Assembly (NCBI GenBank): GCA_964019425.1
Contig: OZ025831.1
Coordinates: 682,001-746,000 of the forward strand
DNA length: 64,000 nucleotides
Origin: Flectonema sp. DT1601
Lineage: Eukaryota > Euglenozoa > Diplonemea > Diplonemida > Diplonemidae
Reading direction: 5' to 3'
This document shows positions 10,401 to 22,081 of the stretch, one piece after another; the stretch's first letter is position 1, and each line of letters starts with the position of its first letter. The notes beneath the pieces are model-generated. The model made no database searches. It had not been told where the DNA came from and was given only the letters and a program-made list of their open reading frames with translations. The translations under genes and the position numbers were made by a program.

Positions 10401-13400
10401 ATTAAGAAACCCTCCTATGTTAGAACTAATGTTCACAGGTGATGTCGGTAAAGCTTTTGATGGTGTTGCTAGTGCGGTGTCGAATTTCAAGTCTACTTTT
10501 AATGATTCGGTAATACAGTCGATATCAGAGAGTTGTGTAATTCCAAATACTATCGTTGTCCCGTTATCCAATCATCCTTCAGTTGATATGGCTCACTTAT
10601 CATGTCCAAGACCTGTTGGTGTTATTCGTTTAACTATATCTGAATGCCTTCATTTGACAGCAGCTGACAAGTCAAAATCACTTACAGGAGAAGTAACTTC
10701 AAACTCTGATGCCTACGTGATTATTAAATTGGGTAATCAGGTAGTCAGAAGTGAACAAGTCACTTCACTAAACCCAAGATTTAATTTCACTACTGATCTG
10801 GTAGTGTATCACGAAGAACAAGCTGTAGATATTGAAGTTTGGGACAACAACAGACTCATGCCTGACGTCTCTCTAGGAGCAGTGTTTCACAAAGGAACTG
10901 TTTTAGGTGGAGGAACAGATGAGATAAAACGCGGTATTCCTGTTAGAGGATTGCGAGCACTTCGAAAAGGTACTCTTGACCTACAAGTCAAAGAATTAGA
11001 TTCTTTATTAACAACCAGATCTAACTTAGTATACACTTTAAACAACGCTATTGGTGAGAGTCAGTGTCCATCGGTTGTCGTTGTTGAGACTGAATGGTTA
11101 ACTGAAAAGGAAAGTTTACCAACTTCTGATAATATTAATAAAAGTTTTATTATGTCAGCATGTGTGCGATCTGCTGAAGGAATCCGAACGTCATCAGGAA
11201 AACCTGAAGGACCATACACAATTCGGGTATCTGCTGGTGGTCAGTCAGTTACAACTAAACACGGTGATGGAAACTCAGGTTGTCTTGGAGCTAAAGATCT
11301 GTTAGCGACAGTAACGGAAACACTCAGCAACTCTGCCGACGAGGAAGAGGCTTTTCTCAAGATTTCAAAATCAACTCACATCTCAAAGGTTCTTGCAAAA
11401 GAAGCACTCGCCCTCCCTGTCAATTCTCTCACTGACGCCGACCTTGAAAAAGTAAAACAATGGCATTTCCGTTGCAGTGCTGCCATTGCCAGCTACAGAC
11501 AGCATGCGTCACCTGACTTCAATCAGGTTGTTCATGCAGCGTTTAAATCGAGTAGAGATTCTGACATAGCAGGCGGGGCCTGGTCTTGCCCAGTTCTCAT
11601 TGAGTTGGTTGGTAAGAATGGAAAAACTATTTGTAGCGCTGAAAAACATGTAGCGGTATCTTCTATATCTGATCCTGCTATAAAGGGTACTCTTTCTTTA
11701 ACAGGAGATGGGTCCTGTAGACTACGATGTGAAATATCGCTGACTGGTCTAAAGGGAAACACATTCAACCCTCTAGAGTTATCTGAGGATGAAGAAATAC
11801 TTGGATTGACAGCATTCACTGGTCCAGAGTACATTACAACTCCTCATGGAACACAACCAAAGATTGGTGAGTACGTTGTTGCTCGTAATTTAACTAAAAT
11901 GATTGAATTAAATTGGAAGGTCACCAACAAGAAGAAGGGAGAACCAATCAGACGAGGTGATCATCCTCAACCAGAAGGAAAGGTAGTTGGGTGGACTCAA
12001 GATGGTAGCAGGGCTGTTGTTGATTTCGGTAATGTGTGGGGTGAGTGGAATGTACGTCCGAGGAACTTGTGCCTCGCTCCACCCCCATTGCCACCACCTC
12101 CTCCACCAAATGCATTCCACATGGTTTGCCCTGAGATCTTTAGTTGTGAAGGTGAGTACCTGCTCTCTCACAAGAAGGCTCGTAACCAACCCGTTTGGAG
12201 ACTGGAAGGTGTAGGTGATAACTCGTTCACAATGAAAATATATTCTGACGAAGATGGCCGTTGGGTTTGTGCTCCAGAAGGCTGCGAACCATATCTGAAA
12301 ACCGTCCAACCTCACGAAGGTCGTTATCCTCACATGATGAGGCACTCAATAGAAAGTAATGTTGAGATGTCATCAGTTTCTCAACCTCTTGAGTCTGGAA
12401 TAGTATGGCAGATTCAGAATAACGTTTGGGAAGACAGCGTAGAAACAAAATGTCAAATTGAAAAACCCATCGCAGAGGAACATGAAGAAGTCATAGATGA
12501 AATGATAGATGATGTGATGGATGACATCGCTGCTGACTTAGAGGCTGACTTATTAGAAGACCTCGAACAGGAACTTGCTGACGAAGTTGAAAATGATGTT
12601 GCTGAAGAACTTGGAGATGACATGGAAGTCCTTCTTGACGAGCAATCCTTCGGAGATGATGACGAAGACGAACTCGCTGCGTTGGCTGCCCAAGAGGCCG
12701 AACGCTTAGACGCCGAGCGCCAGGCTGAGGAGGACCGCGAAGCTGAACGTCTCGAAGCCGAACGTGCTGCCCAAGAGGCCGCAGAAGCTGAGCGCGCTGC
12801 CCAAGAAGCTGAGCGCGCTGCGCAAGAAGCTGAGCGCGTTGCCCAAGAAGCCGAAGCTCGTCGCCTCGAAGAAGAACAGCAAAAACTCGCTGCAGAAGAA
12901 GCCGAACGCCAAGCCCGTATCGAAGCCGAGCGTAAAATGAAAGAGGATGAACGTAAAGAAGCTGAGCGCAAGCGACTCGAAGAAGAAGAAAAGAAGCGCA
13001 AGGAAGCTGAAGAGAAGGCCAAGGCTGAGGCTGACAAGAAGAAAAAGGCCGACGAAGAAGCAAAGAAAAAGGCAGAAGAGGCAAAGAAAAAGGCCGAAGA
13101 AGAGAAGAAACGCAGGGAAGCCGAAGAAAAGAAGAAGCGGGAAGAAGCGGAGAAAAAGAAAAAAGCAGCAGCAGAAGCAGCTCGCAGGAAACGCGAAGAA
13201 GAAGAACGTAAGCGAAAGGAAGAAGAAGAGCGAAGAAAGCGAGAGGAGGCCAGAAAGAAGAAAGCCGAAGAGGATCGTCAGAAAGCAGAGGCAGCGAGAA
13301 AGGCTCGAAAGGCAGCCAACAGAAAAGGAAAAATGGAAACCCTTAACAAAGCTCTTGAGATTGGTGCTATCTCAAAGCCTGACTTTGCCACTGCTCTACG

Positions 13401-16400
13401 TCGTCTTCAAGCGGTTACTGGAGAAGACCCAACAAATGAGGGTCGCTCCTACACACTTCCAGAAACTATGCAATGGTTATCAACAACACTAAGTGTCTTA
13501 TGGCCACATATTAAAGTTCTCTTAACAAACGAGTTGCAAAATATTTGCACTGCAGCACTAGAAAAAGTTTCAAAAGACGTCAGTATGGGAACTCTAGATT
13601 TAGGAAAAGAGACCCCAGGATTCGGACCAGTCTCTGTGAAGTACCTCGAAGATGATATTGAAGTAGGACTCGGTATTAATTATTTATCTAATGTTGATAT
13701 CACATTTACAACTGAGAGTGGTACTGTCGTGGTTCAAAAATTAAAATGTGTTGGAACTATGTACTTTTGGCTTCGACACTTTATGGACAAGTGGCCATTC
13801 ATTGGTGGGTTGCAATGTGCTTTTGTTAATCCTCCGACAATGAAATTTGTGTTTGATAAAACCAACCCCCACCGTAAAAGTCAAATGACAGTGCAAATGG
13901 CTCTATCAGAAGCGTTAAAGAAAAGTTGTGTTGTTCCTAATTTTGTTACGATGCCTTTTGGTGGAGGAGGGATGGAGTACTTTGCTACTCCTAAACCCCA
14001 AGGAGTTGTAAAAATAACCGTCCTCAAGTGTAATGACTTGGAGGCGTTGGATGCAGGTTTTAACCCTTCATCAGACCCTTACGTGATAGTGTCTGTTGGT
14101 ACAAAAACTAAACAGACTGATCACATTCTTGAAAACCTAGACCCCGTATGGACCTCAAACAACGAGTTTAAATTCCTCGTATACAATCCAGATCAATGGG
14201 TATTGTTTGATGTGTATGATTATGATGAAGATGATGGCGATGATTATGTTGGTGGTGTTGTTGGTCTTCCAATAAACCGACTTGTGATTCGTTGTTTAGA
14301 AAACCCTGACGGAATCACAATCCCAATCACAAAAGATGGTAAGCCAGTTCAAGGAGAGAGTGGTGAGAACAGTACGATTACTATTAAAGCTGAATGGTTA
14401 ACTATCGATTCAAATACTTCTACTGAAGAGTCTTCTTTAGTTAGAATTGAATTGGAAGACTTGTCGGAATTACCACCACAATTATCAGGTCCATTCAGAG
14501 TAAAGGCTTCATCTGGTGGGGATGTTGCTGTTTCTCGTCACAGTGCTACTCATACTGCTGTCAAATCATCAGCTGATATCTTGTCGAGCATCCTGAAGAT
14601 GTCTGCTGCTGGACGAACATCAAGCTTCATCTCAAAGGTTCTTTCATTTCCTCTACATCTTGTCAAAGATGCTGTGAATACTGGAAAATGCAGCTTCGGA
14701 GCTTCAGCCTTAAGTATTGCCAGTGCAGATCTTGCTCCAGAAGGTGGGTATTCTGAGTGGTTTGTTAGTGCTGATGGTTTCTTAACGAATCAATCAAACA
14801 ATGAGAAACCCCAATTCCTTGATGTATGTGAATTTTGATATTTTTATTTTAAGAAAGTAGTTCTAAAAAAACTAAATTACGTAAAATAAACAAAACAGAA
14901 CATGTATCTGAACCTACCAACCCTTGGTAGCCATCTACGACTAGAAGTCCTTGATGGTAACGATACAGTTATCGGTCACTGTACTGTTGCTCTCAACGAT
15001 GATGCTGTTGGTGAAGAGGCTGATGTTGTTGGACCTTTTGAAATTCAAATTCCGTCAGCTAGGGCGACAGCTTCGTATGTTTTTTTTTTATTAATTACGT
15101 GACGCTCAACAGTTTGTATCAATAACTTATAATTTACTGTTATTCAAAAAACCACCACCACCACCACAAACAGAATCAACGCTGATATTACTGTCCAGTC
15201 ATTACGGCGTGAAGGACTTCCAAAATCTTGGAACACCCGTTCAAAGAATCACAAAGCAATGGGTGACAAGAGAAAACTAAAAGGAAATGAAGAACAAATA
15301 AAAAAGAATGCTGGAGGAAAACTAACAAACGAAAAGGAAACAGCATTAAACGACTGTCTGAAAGCTGGAGCACTCACATGGGGTGACTATGATATTTTAG
15401 TGGGCAAGTTAAGAGGAGAAGGTGATGGCTTTAGCATTGCTGAAACATTGGAGTGGGTGAATATGATAATTAATAAAGTATGGCCACACTACCGTAAATA
15501 CTTAGAAAAGAGAATGAATCAGAGTTTAGATGAACAACTTCAGTCAGCTATTGCCTCACTTCCTGGAGCATCTGTTGCAGGTCTGTCTCTAAGTCTTGCA
15601 AAACCTACTTCATTGGGAGCTAAGGCACCAAGTTTCTCAACAATCAACGCTGAAAAGATTACAACACATCATGGATATCGAGGACTCAAACTTACTTTTA
15701 ATAACGTTCAGTTCAACAGCAATATCGAAGTTGATTTAATAGGGAAAGCCGCGGGTGTTGAAGTATCAGTTTCTGGTAAAGACGTGAAACTCCAATCTAC
15801 AATGTGTGTAGAAATGAGTCATTTCAGTGAGGCTATTCCTTTTATTGGCTATCTTGAAGCGTATTTCCCTAATCCACCTCAGATTGATTTATCACTTTCT
15901 GTTGCTGGGTTTGGGAATCTGGGATCTCTATGCAGCTATGTTGCTGGTCGTGCTATTAGTGACGTGATGGTGTTACCCAACACTGCTAATTCATACTTTG
16001 GGGCTTCATCACAGACTGAAGGAGCTGAGCAGTCAAATAAAATAAAACCAGTCACTGGAGTACTAAGACTATCTGTAATCAGAGCAAAGTCTTTAGTAGC
16101 TGGTGACGTAGCAGTAGCGATGTTGAGATCAGAGAACAGCGATTCGTATGTGTCGATCAAACTCGGAATTCAGAATAGACGAACTAAAATAATAAAATCA
16201 CTCGATCCAGAATGGCATGAACAATTCGACCTCGTCGTTAGAGATATGAGTCAATGGTTAGACCTTGAAGTCTTTGACTCTGACCTCGTTGGTAAGGATG
16301 ACTCTCTTGGTACAATCCTTCATAAAGAAACAGTTCTTGGAGGAGGAACAGATCTTATTTGTCGAGGTATACCAATATCTGCTTTGTGTCAAAAAATGTG

Positions 16401-17724
16401 GAGTCCCGATAACAGAAATCGTGAGTACTTCTCTCTTCCATTATCCCAACGTGTTGTCGATGAAGACTTATCAATTAAGGATGGACCATATGTTGGAGCT
16501 CGTGTTGAGTTTACTGGAGGTGGTAAATATAAAGCTAATGAACCTTTAGTAAGTGAGAATTTTACTATTCCCGTTGGAGATTCTGGTGTCGTTGAATCTG
16601 TTGATAAGACAACAAAGCCATTTCACAGTTTTATTTGTTCATTTAATAGTGGAGATGAACCTGTAACTGTTCATGCTCTTGATTTGAAAGTTTCACAACC
16701 AAAAATAGTTTGGAAGATGATTCCAAGTATAGGACAAGATGGTAACGAGTCAAAGATTCACATTCACGGTGAATGGTTATCACCTGATGGAGCGGGTAGT
16801 GCTGTAGCTCAATTGGTTAAAGTGAATGCGATTAATATAACTGGTTCACCTCTACCATCAGAAAGAGATTTAGGACTACCGTACACTCTAAAGTTTACAT
16901 CACAAGTTGTTAGAAATGGAACTGTTGGATCAGAAGAAGATTGGAAATCACTAACAACAAACCCAAGCGGTGCATCAGTTAACTCAACTGTCTCATTACC
17001 AAACATGTTGAAGACGTTAGACACGATGTGGTCTGAAAGCTCTGAGTCTGACATTCAAAAAATAAATTCAATCGCAAGCTGTTTATCAATCACTTCAGAA
17101 CACGTTCAGCAGGGTATCGATTTATCCGACAGCAATCATATTGAAGTTCCTCAGAATACGGAATCTAAAACTATTACAATTATTCCATTAAATAAGAACA
17201 ACAGAAAGAAATATAACTTCACGATGTATGAGTCTGAGAGTGAAAAGGACGCGAGACGTAGATTACGTGCGACACTTCTCGTTCAAAAAGGATTTGTTTT
17301 ATCTCTTAAACAAGACGGTAAGGATCTTCCTCATTTTGAATATCAGAATGTGACTGGAAGTGAACTTCACTACAGTTCGAATGTAACTCAAGATAGTTCG
17401 TATTGGATATCAAGTGTCAGGAGTCATATTAATTCTGTCAGGGCTGCAGAGTGTCCGACATTCAATGAAACATTGACAATGACATCTCCTTCTGCTGAAG
17501 TACCCCACATTCTAATTGAGGTTCTTAATAATAAATCAGTTGTCTTAGGCAGCAGTAAAGTTATTCCAACTTCTTCTGGTATTTATCCCGAGGGACCTTA
17601 TGATGTTGAAGTCAAGCAGGAAGCTGCTGGGGGTATGTTTGGTTTTGGAAAAACTGAAGGATACGACTACAACTTCGAAGTTAATTGTGACTTCACAACA
17701 AAGCTCTTAAAAGCAAAAACATAA
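7420..17724 (+). CDS. Giant lipid-transfer protein with four SMP-C2 cassettes
   Basis: Three exons, 7420-14823, 14899-15074 and 15174-17724, with introns of 75 and 99 nt (GTATGT donors, ...AAACAG ends), code for about 3,376 residues. MGNCGG at the start suggests N-myristoylation plus palmitoylation. Four SMP (synaptotagmin-like mitochondrial lipid-binding) domains lie near residues 115-320, 825-1055, 1972-2180 and 2580-2790. Each shows the LEWLN/WP helix, the AF/P loop and a P-F-x-G ... NPP signature. A C2 domain follows each one; the third has a full calcium loop set (DPYV ... YDYDEDDGDDYVG). Between cassettes 2 and 3 lie an SH3-like MIB/HERC2-type segment (~1507-1545), a polyproline stretch, an acidic region and a ~280-residue Lys/Glu-rich helix. 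SMP proteins such as extended synaptotagmins move glycerolipids at membrane contacts. Bridging two membranes is inferred. No membrane helix is visible, so anchoring would be by acylation and C2 domains. Confidence 0.88.
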
Positions 17725-19276
17725 GCACCTGCTCATACTCATTTCTCTTCGTTTTTTACGGTCGCAACAAGCTGGCCACCGGTTGTGGTATATGTTTTTT
17801 TCCCTTTTTTTTTTCCTCATTCTTTCTGTTATAACCCCCACTTCCCTTGTAGCTGTCAGTTTATTTCTCACTTGGCGACCAGTTGTTGACAAATTCTTGT
17901 TTCAGTTTTAGTCGGTTTCAGGTTGCTCAAGTTTCACTCGATAATCAAGTTACACCCCAAATACCTACCCTTTTTCTTATATCTACTGAACTAACGTGTT
18001 TTAGCTTATTTGCCGCGTTGAAAACATTTCTTACTGTACCATTAGTTATTTCTGATCACCGAGATGTTTCTTGTGGATAAAAGTCAGAAAAATTATGCTC
18101 ATTTTCCTTTTTCTTCTGACCCTTTCCTTTTGACTTTCTGTTGTAGTAGCTTTACTTTATTTTTACCTCTTTGAGGTTTTAGTCAGGCAAGATATTTTTT
18201 TTTTGCATGAAAAAAAAAAAAAACATAAAAACATATAAAATATTGATGAAATACAGAAGCATACCATGAAGTGTGATATTGTCACTCAGATTAGTTTGCG
18301 CGCAAACAACAGAAAAAGTGTAACAGACTTATTCTTTTCTCTGCGAATGGTGACTCTCTTTATTTTTTTTGAATTAAACTAAATCCATTACTTTATATCC
18401 TTTTTTTCTTCCTTCTTTTCTTCTTACATTTGTAGTGGTACCGGCCATTGGCAGGTAACCGCCAACACTTAATCAGGTTATGTAATGTGATAATTAAATA
18501 TTTTTAAACCCTGTCCCCCATTCACTTTCTTTTTTTTTTGTAGACTTTACCATCGTTGGTAATTCTGTTACTCAAGGTAGCAGAAGAAAGACACTGTGTG
18601 GTGCATTGCAATGACACTTAACACTCAGTCGCCACTGAATGATGTCGCTTCGTTTTTTTTTTTGCTTTCTCCCCAGATCTTGGTTTTGCGCACGAAACCT
18701 TTTTTTTTTTAATATTTTTTTTATTATTGTTGTACCCTACATTGTTCGGTGGCAGCGTAACTATCCTATTCATTTATTAGGAATTTGTATCGTTTGCGCC
18801 CAAACAATACAAAAAGTGTGTTTGAAAGAATTTTTTTTTTTTTTTTTTTTTCCATTCAACCGAAAACCCAGCAAACGTTATAACGCAAATGCGGGGTTGT
18901 CGAGTATTTGAGCAATTTTATTGCACTCTGCAACACTCAAAAAAAAAAAAAAAAAAGAAACTTTTATTCGCTCCAAGAGAGTATTACGAGATACCGACTT
19001 TGCACAAGTGTTAACATCGTAAGGGTAATAAGCAACTGTGCTCTTCTTTTACAGTAGACACCTTTGTTACACTTTTACTGATCTTTTTTTTTTTTCCCTT
19101 ATAATATTTTCAACTTTGTCACGCAACTCTAAAGCTCTTCCTCAACACAAAAACAAACGATCGAAATGATGGAAACCGCGTGAAAAGCTTTAAAAAGTTC
19201 AACAGAGCACTAAAGAAGCTAATTTATTTTCTCTCAAAGCTATTTGTTTTTTATGTAAGGCTTAAATTTTAGTAAA
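17725..19276. other. Spacer with two short hairpin repeats
   Basis: 1.5 kb of AT-rich DNA. GTTTGCGCGCAAAC at 18294-18307 is a perfect 14-bp palindrome. A near copy, GTTTGCGCCCAAAC, lies at 18792-18805, and both are followed by AACA... and then AAAAAGTGT. T runs lie near 18828-18850 and an A run near 18940. No gene seen. Confidence 0.55.
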
Positions 19277-19294
19277 TATTTTACTTTTTCACAG
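19277..19294 (+). promoter_or_regulatory. Candidate trans-splice acceptor (TTACTTTTTCACAG)
   Basis: Pyrimidine tract with CACAG 93 bases before the PTEN start codon. A second AG (GTATCAG near 19351) could be used instead. Confidence 0.45.
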
Positions 19295-19387
19295 TCTCAG
19301 TTAATTCACATGTCACTTAACACATTGGTATGTCATAAATCAAGTATCAGTTAGTTACATTATAACAACCAAGTGGGTTCTTATACG

Positions 19388-22081
19388 ATGTTAGGAGGGA
19401 GGACGATGCCGCAACCAATCGGCCGACCGAATTCACTGCTGTCGAATAGCTTTAAAAGTGGAGCTGTGAATCAATTATCAATGGAATCGAGTGTTGGAAG
19501 GGGTGGCGCTACTTTACGATGGACGCTCGATGACGATTCGGATGATTTAAAAAATATAACTACGAGTTTGGGATCGTCGGCGGAATCACCTGCTTCTTCT
19601 CCAAATGGTGGACTAAATAGAAATAGTAGTTTACAACCGTACCAATCACCGAGTTCTATTGCTGCTCGTGCTGCTCCGCAGTTTGGATCGAGGTATGCGT
19701 CTGGGATATTTCAAAATAACACTGGGTTGGCTTTTTGTAATTTAGATATTGGAATGGAACATACCCAAGACTCGTTACTTCAAACTGTTTCGAGTGGTCC
19801 AAGTTGTGTTAGTGTTTTACCAACACCGCCATCGATACTTCCAAAGTCACAGGCCAGACCTGCAGTTCCAACACACCTTCAATCAGATACGTTTGATTCT
19901 GTAAACACTTCTGATCCATTATTTCAAACAATCCCAGCGAGTAGTGGATTACTTCCAGGAGGACTACCAGATTCAAGACTTTCATACCTTAAATCAACTG
20001 CTATAAAGAAACCTGCTAAAGTTCCAAGATCTGATGGCATAAAAACAACTTCTCAACAACCATCTGTTCTTGGATTGAATACTTCGTTAAACACTTCAGC
20101 AATTGATGAAGCTCAGCTACTAGACTTTAATAAACAAGAGTCATTTGAGGGAATGAATCCAGGAGCTAATCTAAATATGAATTTATCAATTGGGAATCCT
20201 AAGTTGGATATTACAATACAAAATGCTGATGGTATTCAAGTTGGGGAACCTTTTGAAAACAGTGATGGATCGAGTGATGAGATTGAAGGAGGGCTGTTTG
20301 AACAACATTTACGATCATCATCATTTGATATGCAACGAAATGAGAATTCAAAAGAAGTATTCACATTGACTATTGTATTCACAAAGAGAGTGTTGGCAAT
20401 TGATGTTTCAACGAAAGTTCGATTTCCTGCAACCACAACAGCATCGGCAGTTAAAGAAAGCGTTGCGAATAAACTCTCAAGACGGTTCGATATCACTGTT
20501 GACCCTCACAAGTATGTTCTAAGAATTCATCAATCAGCTCAACCAAGATCTGAATACATGTATGGATCAGTACCTCTGCATTGTTATTCGTATGTGTCTA
20601 ACAAGCACACAGCTAGACAAGACTGTCTCATAGAACTGCTGCCATTATCAGGTGTTCTCGAGATTGTCAAAGCAACTAGTCACTCTCAACCGGAAGGCTC
20701 CAACTCAGGAAACGACGTAATAGTTAAAAGTAATCGCGGAAAGAGTTTTAGAGTAAGACGAAGAAATACTGTTAAACGTGAAGGTACAAAATCGAATACA
20801 ACAACAGATTGGAAACAAGAAAATGACTTCATCGTATTTACTCACACTCACACACATGTTCATACATTAAATGGAGGTGAGCCGTTCACGACGGTTTCAG
20901 TTGAGCAAAACCGAATAGATATTGGTTCTCATATTCTTCATTCAAATTCTAATCATCGATCAAGTTTGATATCAGTTGCGTCCTCTCCTAAAACAACTCA
21001 ATTAGAATCTCCACGTAGTAGGAGAACAACAGCAATCGAAAGAACACCAGCAAAGCATCTCCGAGGACTAGTTTCAAAGAAAAAGATTAGATACCAATTA
21101 GATGGTTACGATTTAGATTTGACCTACATAACAGATTCAATCATCGCAATGGGATTCCCTTCAATAGGAGCAGAGGCCTACTACAGGAATCGGATGGAGG
21201 TAGTTGAGACATTCTTTGCTTCAAATCATCCAAAACATTATAAAATTTATAATCTATGTGAAGAAAGAACATATGGTATCGCCAGATTTGAGGGTCAGGT
21301 TGCGAGATTTCCATTTTTTGATCATTGTCCTCCTCCATTTGAACTGATGACTCGATTTTGTGAAGACGTCGATAAGTTCCTATCAGAAGATATGAAAAAC
21401 GTTGTTTCAATTCATTGCAAAGCCGGCAAAGGCAGAACTGGAACAATGATATGTGCTTACCTTCTGTACAACGGTCAATGTAAAACTGCTGAAGAAAGTT
21501 TAAAATTATACGGCAGTAGACGAACAAGTGATGGACAAGGAGTCACCATAGCTAGTCAACGAAGGTACGTTCACTACTTTGATCGTTTGTTGAGGGACTT
21601 TGGAGGAGGTCCGGCTCCAGAAAAGAGTTTGATTTTCTTAAATATTCAATTAACGACAACACCTCACTTTCATGATGGTGGATGTGATCCGTATTACGTA
21701 ATAAACAGAAATACAACTAATTCTGGATTGTCAGAACAACTATTCGACTCCAGAGATGATGACACTCCTATTCGTCACATTCCTTCACAAAAAGAAACAA
21801 CTTTCCGACTATCTCGAACAGTAGTTTGTAAAGGTGATTTACAAGTTCAATTCTATCATCATGATAGAATGGTTGGTAAGGGGACTCCTATGTTTCACTT
21901 CTTCTTCAACACCTCCTTCGTAGATGGAAATCACTTATTAATATCAAAACCAGAAATTGATAAAGCCAACAAGGACAAAGATAATAAATTATTTGATCAA
22001 AATTTTTCGATCGAATGTTTCTTTAAGGAAGCGGATTTATCACCAGTAGCTGCTACCAGATACCAAAGTATTGATCCTTGA
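19388..22081 (+). CDS. PTEN: PTEN-family phosphoinositide 3-phosphatase with N-terminal RBD-like domain
   Basis: 897 residues from the first in-frame ATG at 19388. Residues ~560-735 match the PTEN catalytic domain closely: a basic KKKIRYQ lead, YDLDLTYIT, IIAMGFP, HYKIYNLC, and the P-loop HCKAGKGRTG (~676-685) with Cys, both Lys and Arg present, then TIASQRRYV. A PTEN-type C2 domain follows to the C-terminus. The enzyme should remove the 3-phosphate of PI(3,4,5)P3, opposing PI3K at the plasma membrane. Residues 1-320 are Ser/Pro/Asn-rich and disordered. Residues ~325-425 resemble the Ras-binding domain of class I PI3K (DPHKYVLRIH ... PLHCYSYV ... CLIELLPL). A THTHTHVHT stretch lies between the two. 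Human PTEN has 403 residues and no such domain. Phosphatase identity is very secure; the RBD is by pattern. Confidence 0.93.
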   Translation: MLGGRTMPQPIGRPNSLLSNSFKSGAVNQLSMESSVGRGGATLRWTLDDDSDDLKNITTSLGSSAESPASSPNGGLNRNSSLQPYQSPSSIAARAAPQFGSRYASGIFQNNTGLAFCNLDIGMEHTQDSLLQTVSSGPSCVSVLPTPPSILPKSQARPAVPTHLQSDTFDSVNTSDPLFQTIPASSGLLPGGLPDSRLSYLKSTAIKKPAKVPRSDGIKTTSQQPSVLGLNTSLNTSAIDEAQLLDFNKQESFEGMNPGANLNMNLSIGNPKLDITIQNADGIQVGEPFENSDGSSDEIEGGLFEQHLRSSSFDMQRNENSKEVFTLTIVFTKRVLAIDVSTKVRFPATTTASAVKESVANKLSRRFDITVDPHKYVLRIHQSAQPRSEYMYGSVPLHCYSYVSNKHTARQDCLIELLPLSGVLEIVKATSHSQPEGSNSGNDVIVKSNRGKSFRVRRRNTVKREGTKSNTTTDWKQENDFIVFTHTHTHVHTLNGGEPFTTVSVEQNRIDIGSHILHSNSNHRSSLISVASSPKTTQLESPRSRRTTAIERTPAKHLRGLVSKKKIRYQLDGYDLDLTYITDSIIAMGFPSIGAEAYYRNRMEVVETFFASNHPKHYKIYNLCEERTYGIARFEGQVARFPFFDHCPPPFELMTRFCEDVDKFLSEDMKNVVSIHCKAGKGRTGTMICAYLLYNGQCKTAEESLKLYGSRRTSDGQGVTIASQRRYVHYFDRLLRDFGGGPAPEKSLIFLNIQLTTTPHFHDGGCDPYYVINRNTTNSGLSEQLFDSRDDDTPIRHIPSQKETTFRLSRTVVCKGDLQVQFYHHDRMVGKGTPMFHFFFNTSFVDGNHLLISKPEIDKANKDKDNKLFDQNFSIECFFKEADLSPVAATRYQSIDP

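Noticed and set aside
12453-13492. Long minus-strand and +1 frames opposite the Lys/Glu-rich region
   Set aside because: Products are Ser/Arg- or Lys/Arg-only low-complexity shadows of the GAA/AAG/GCC repeats of the real frame.
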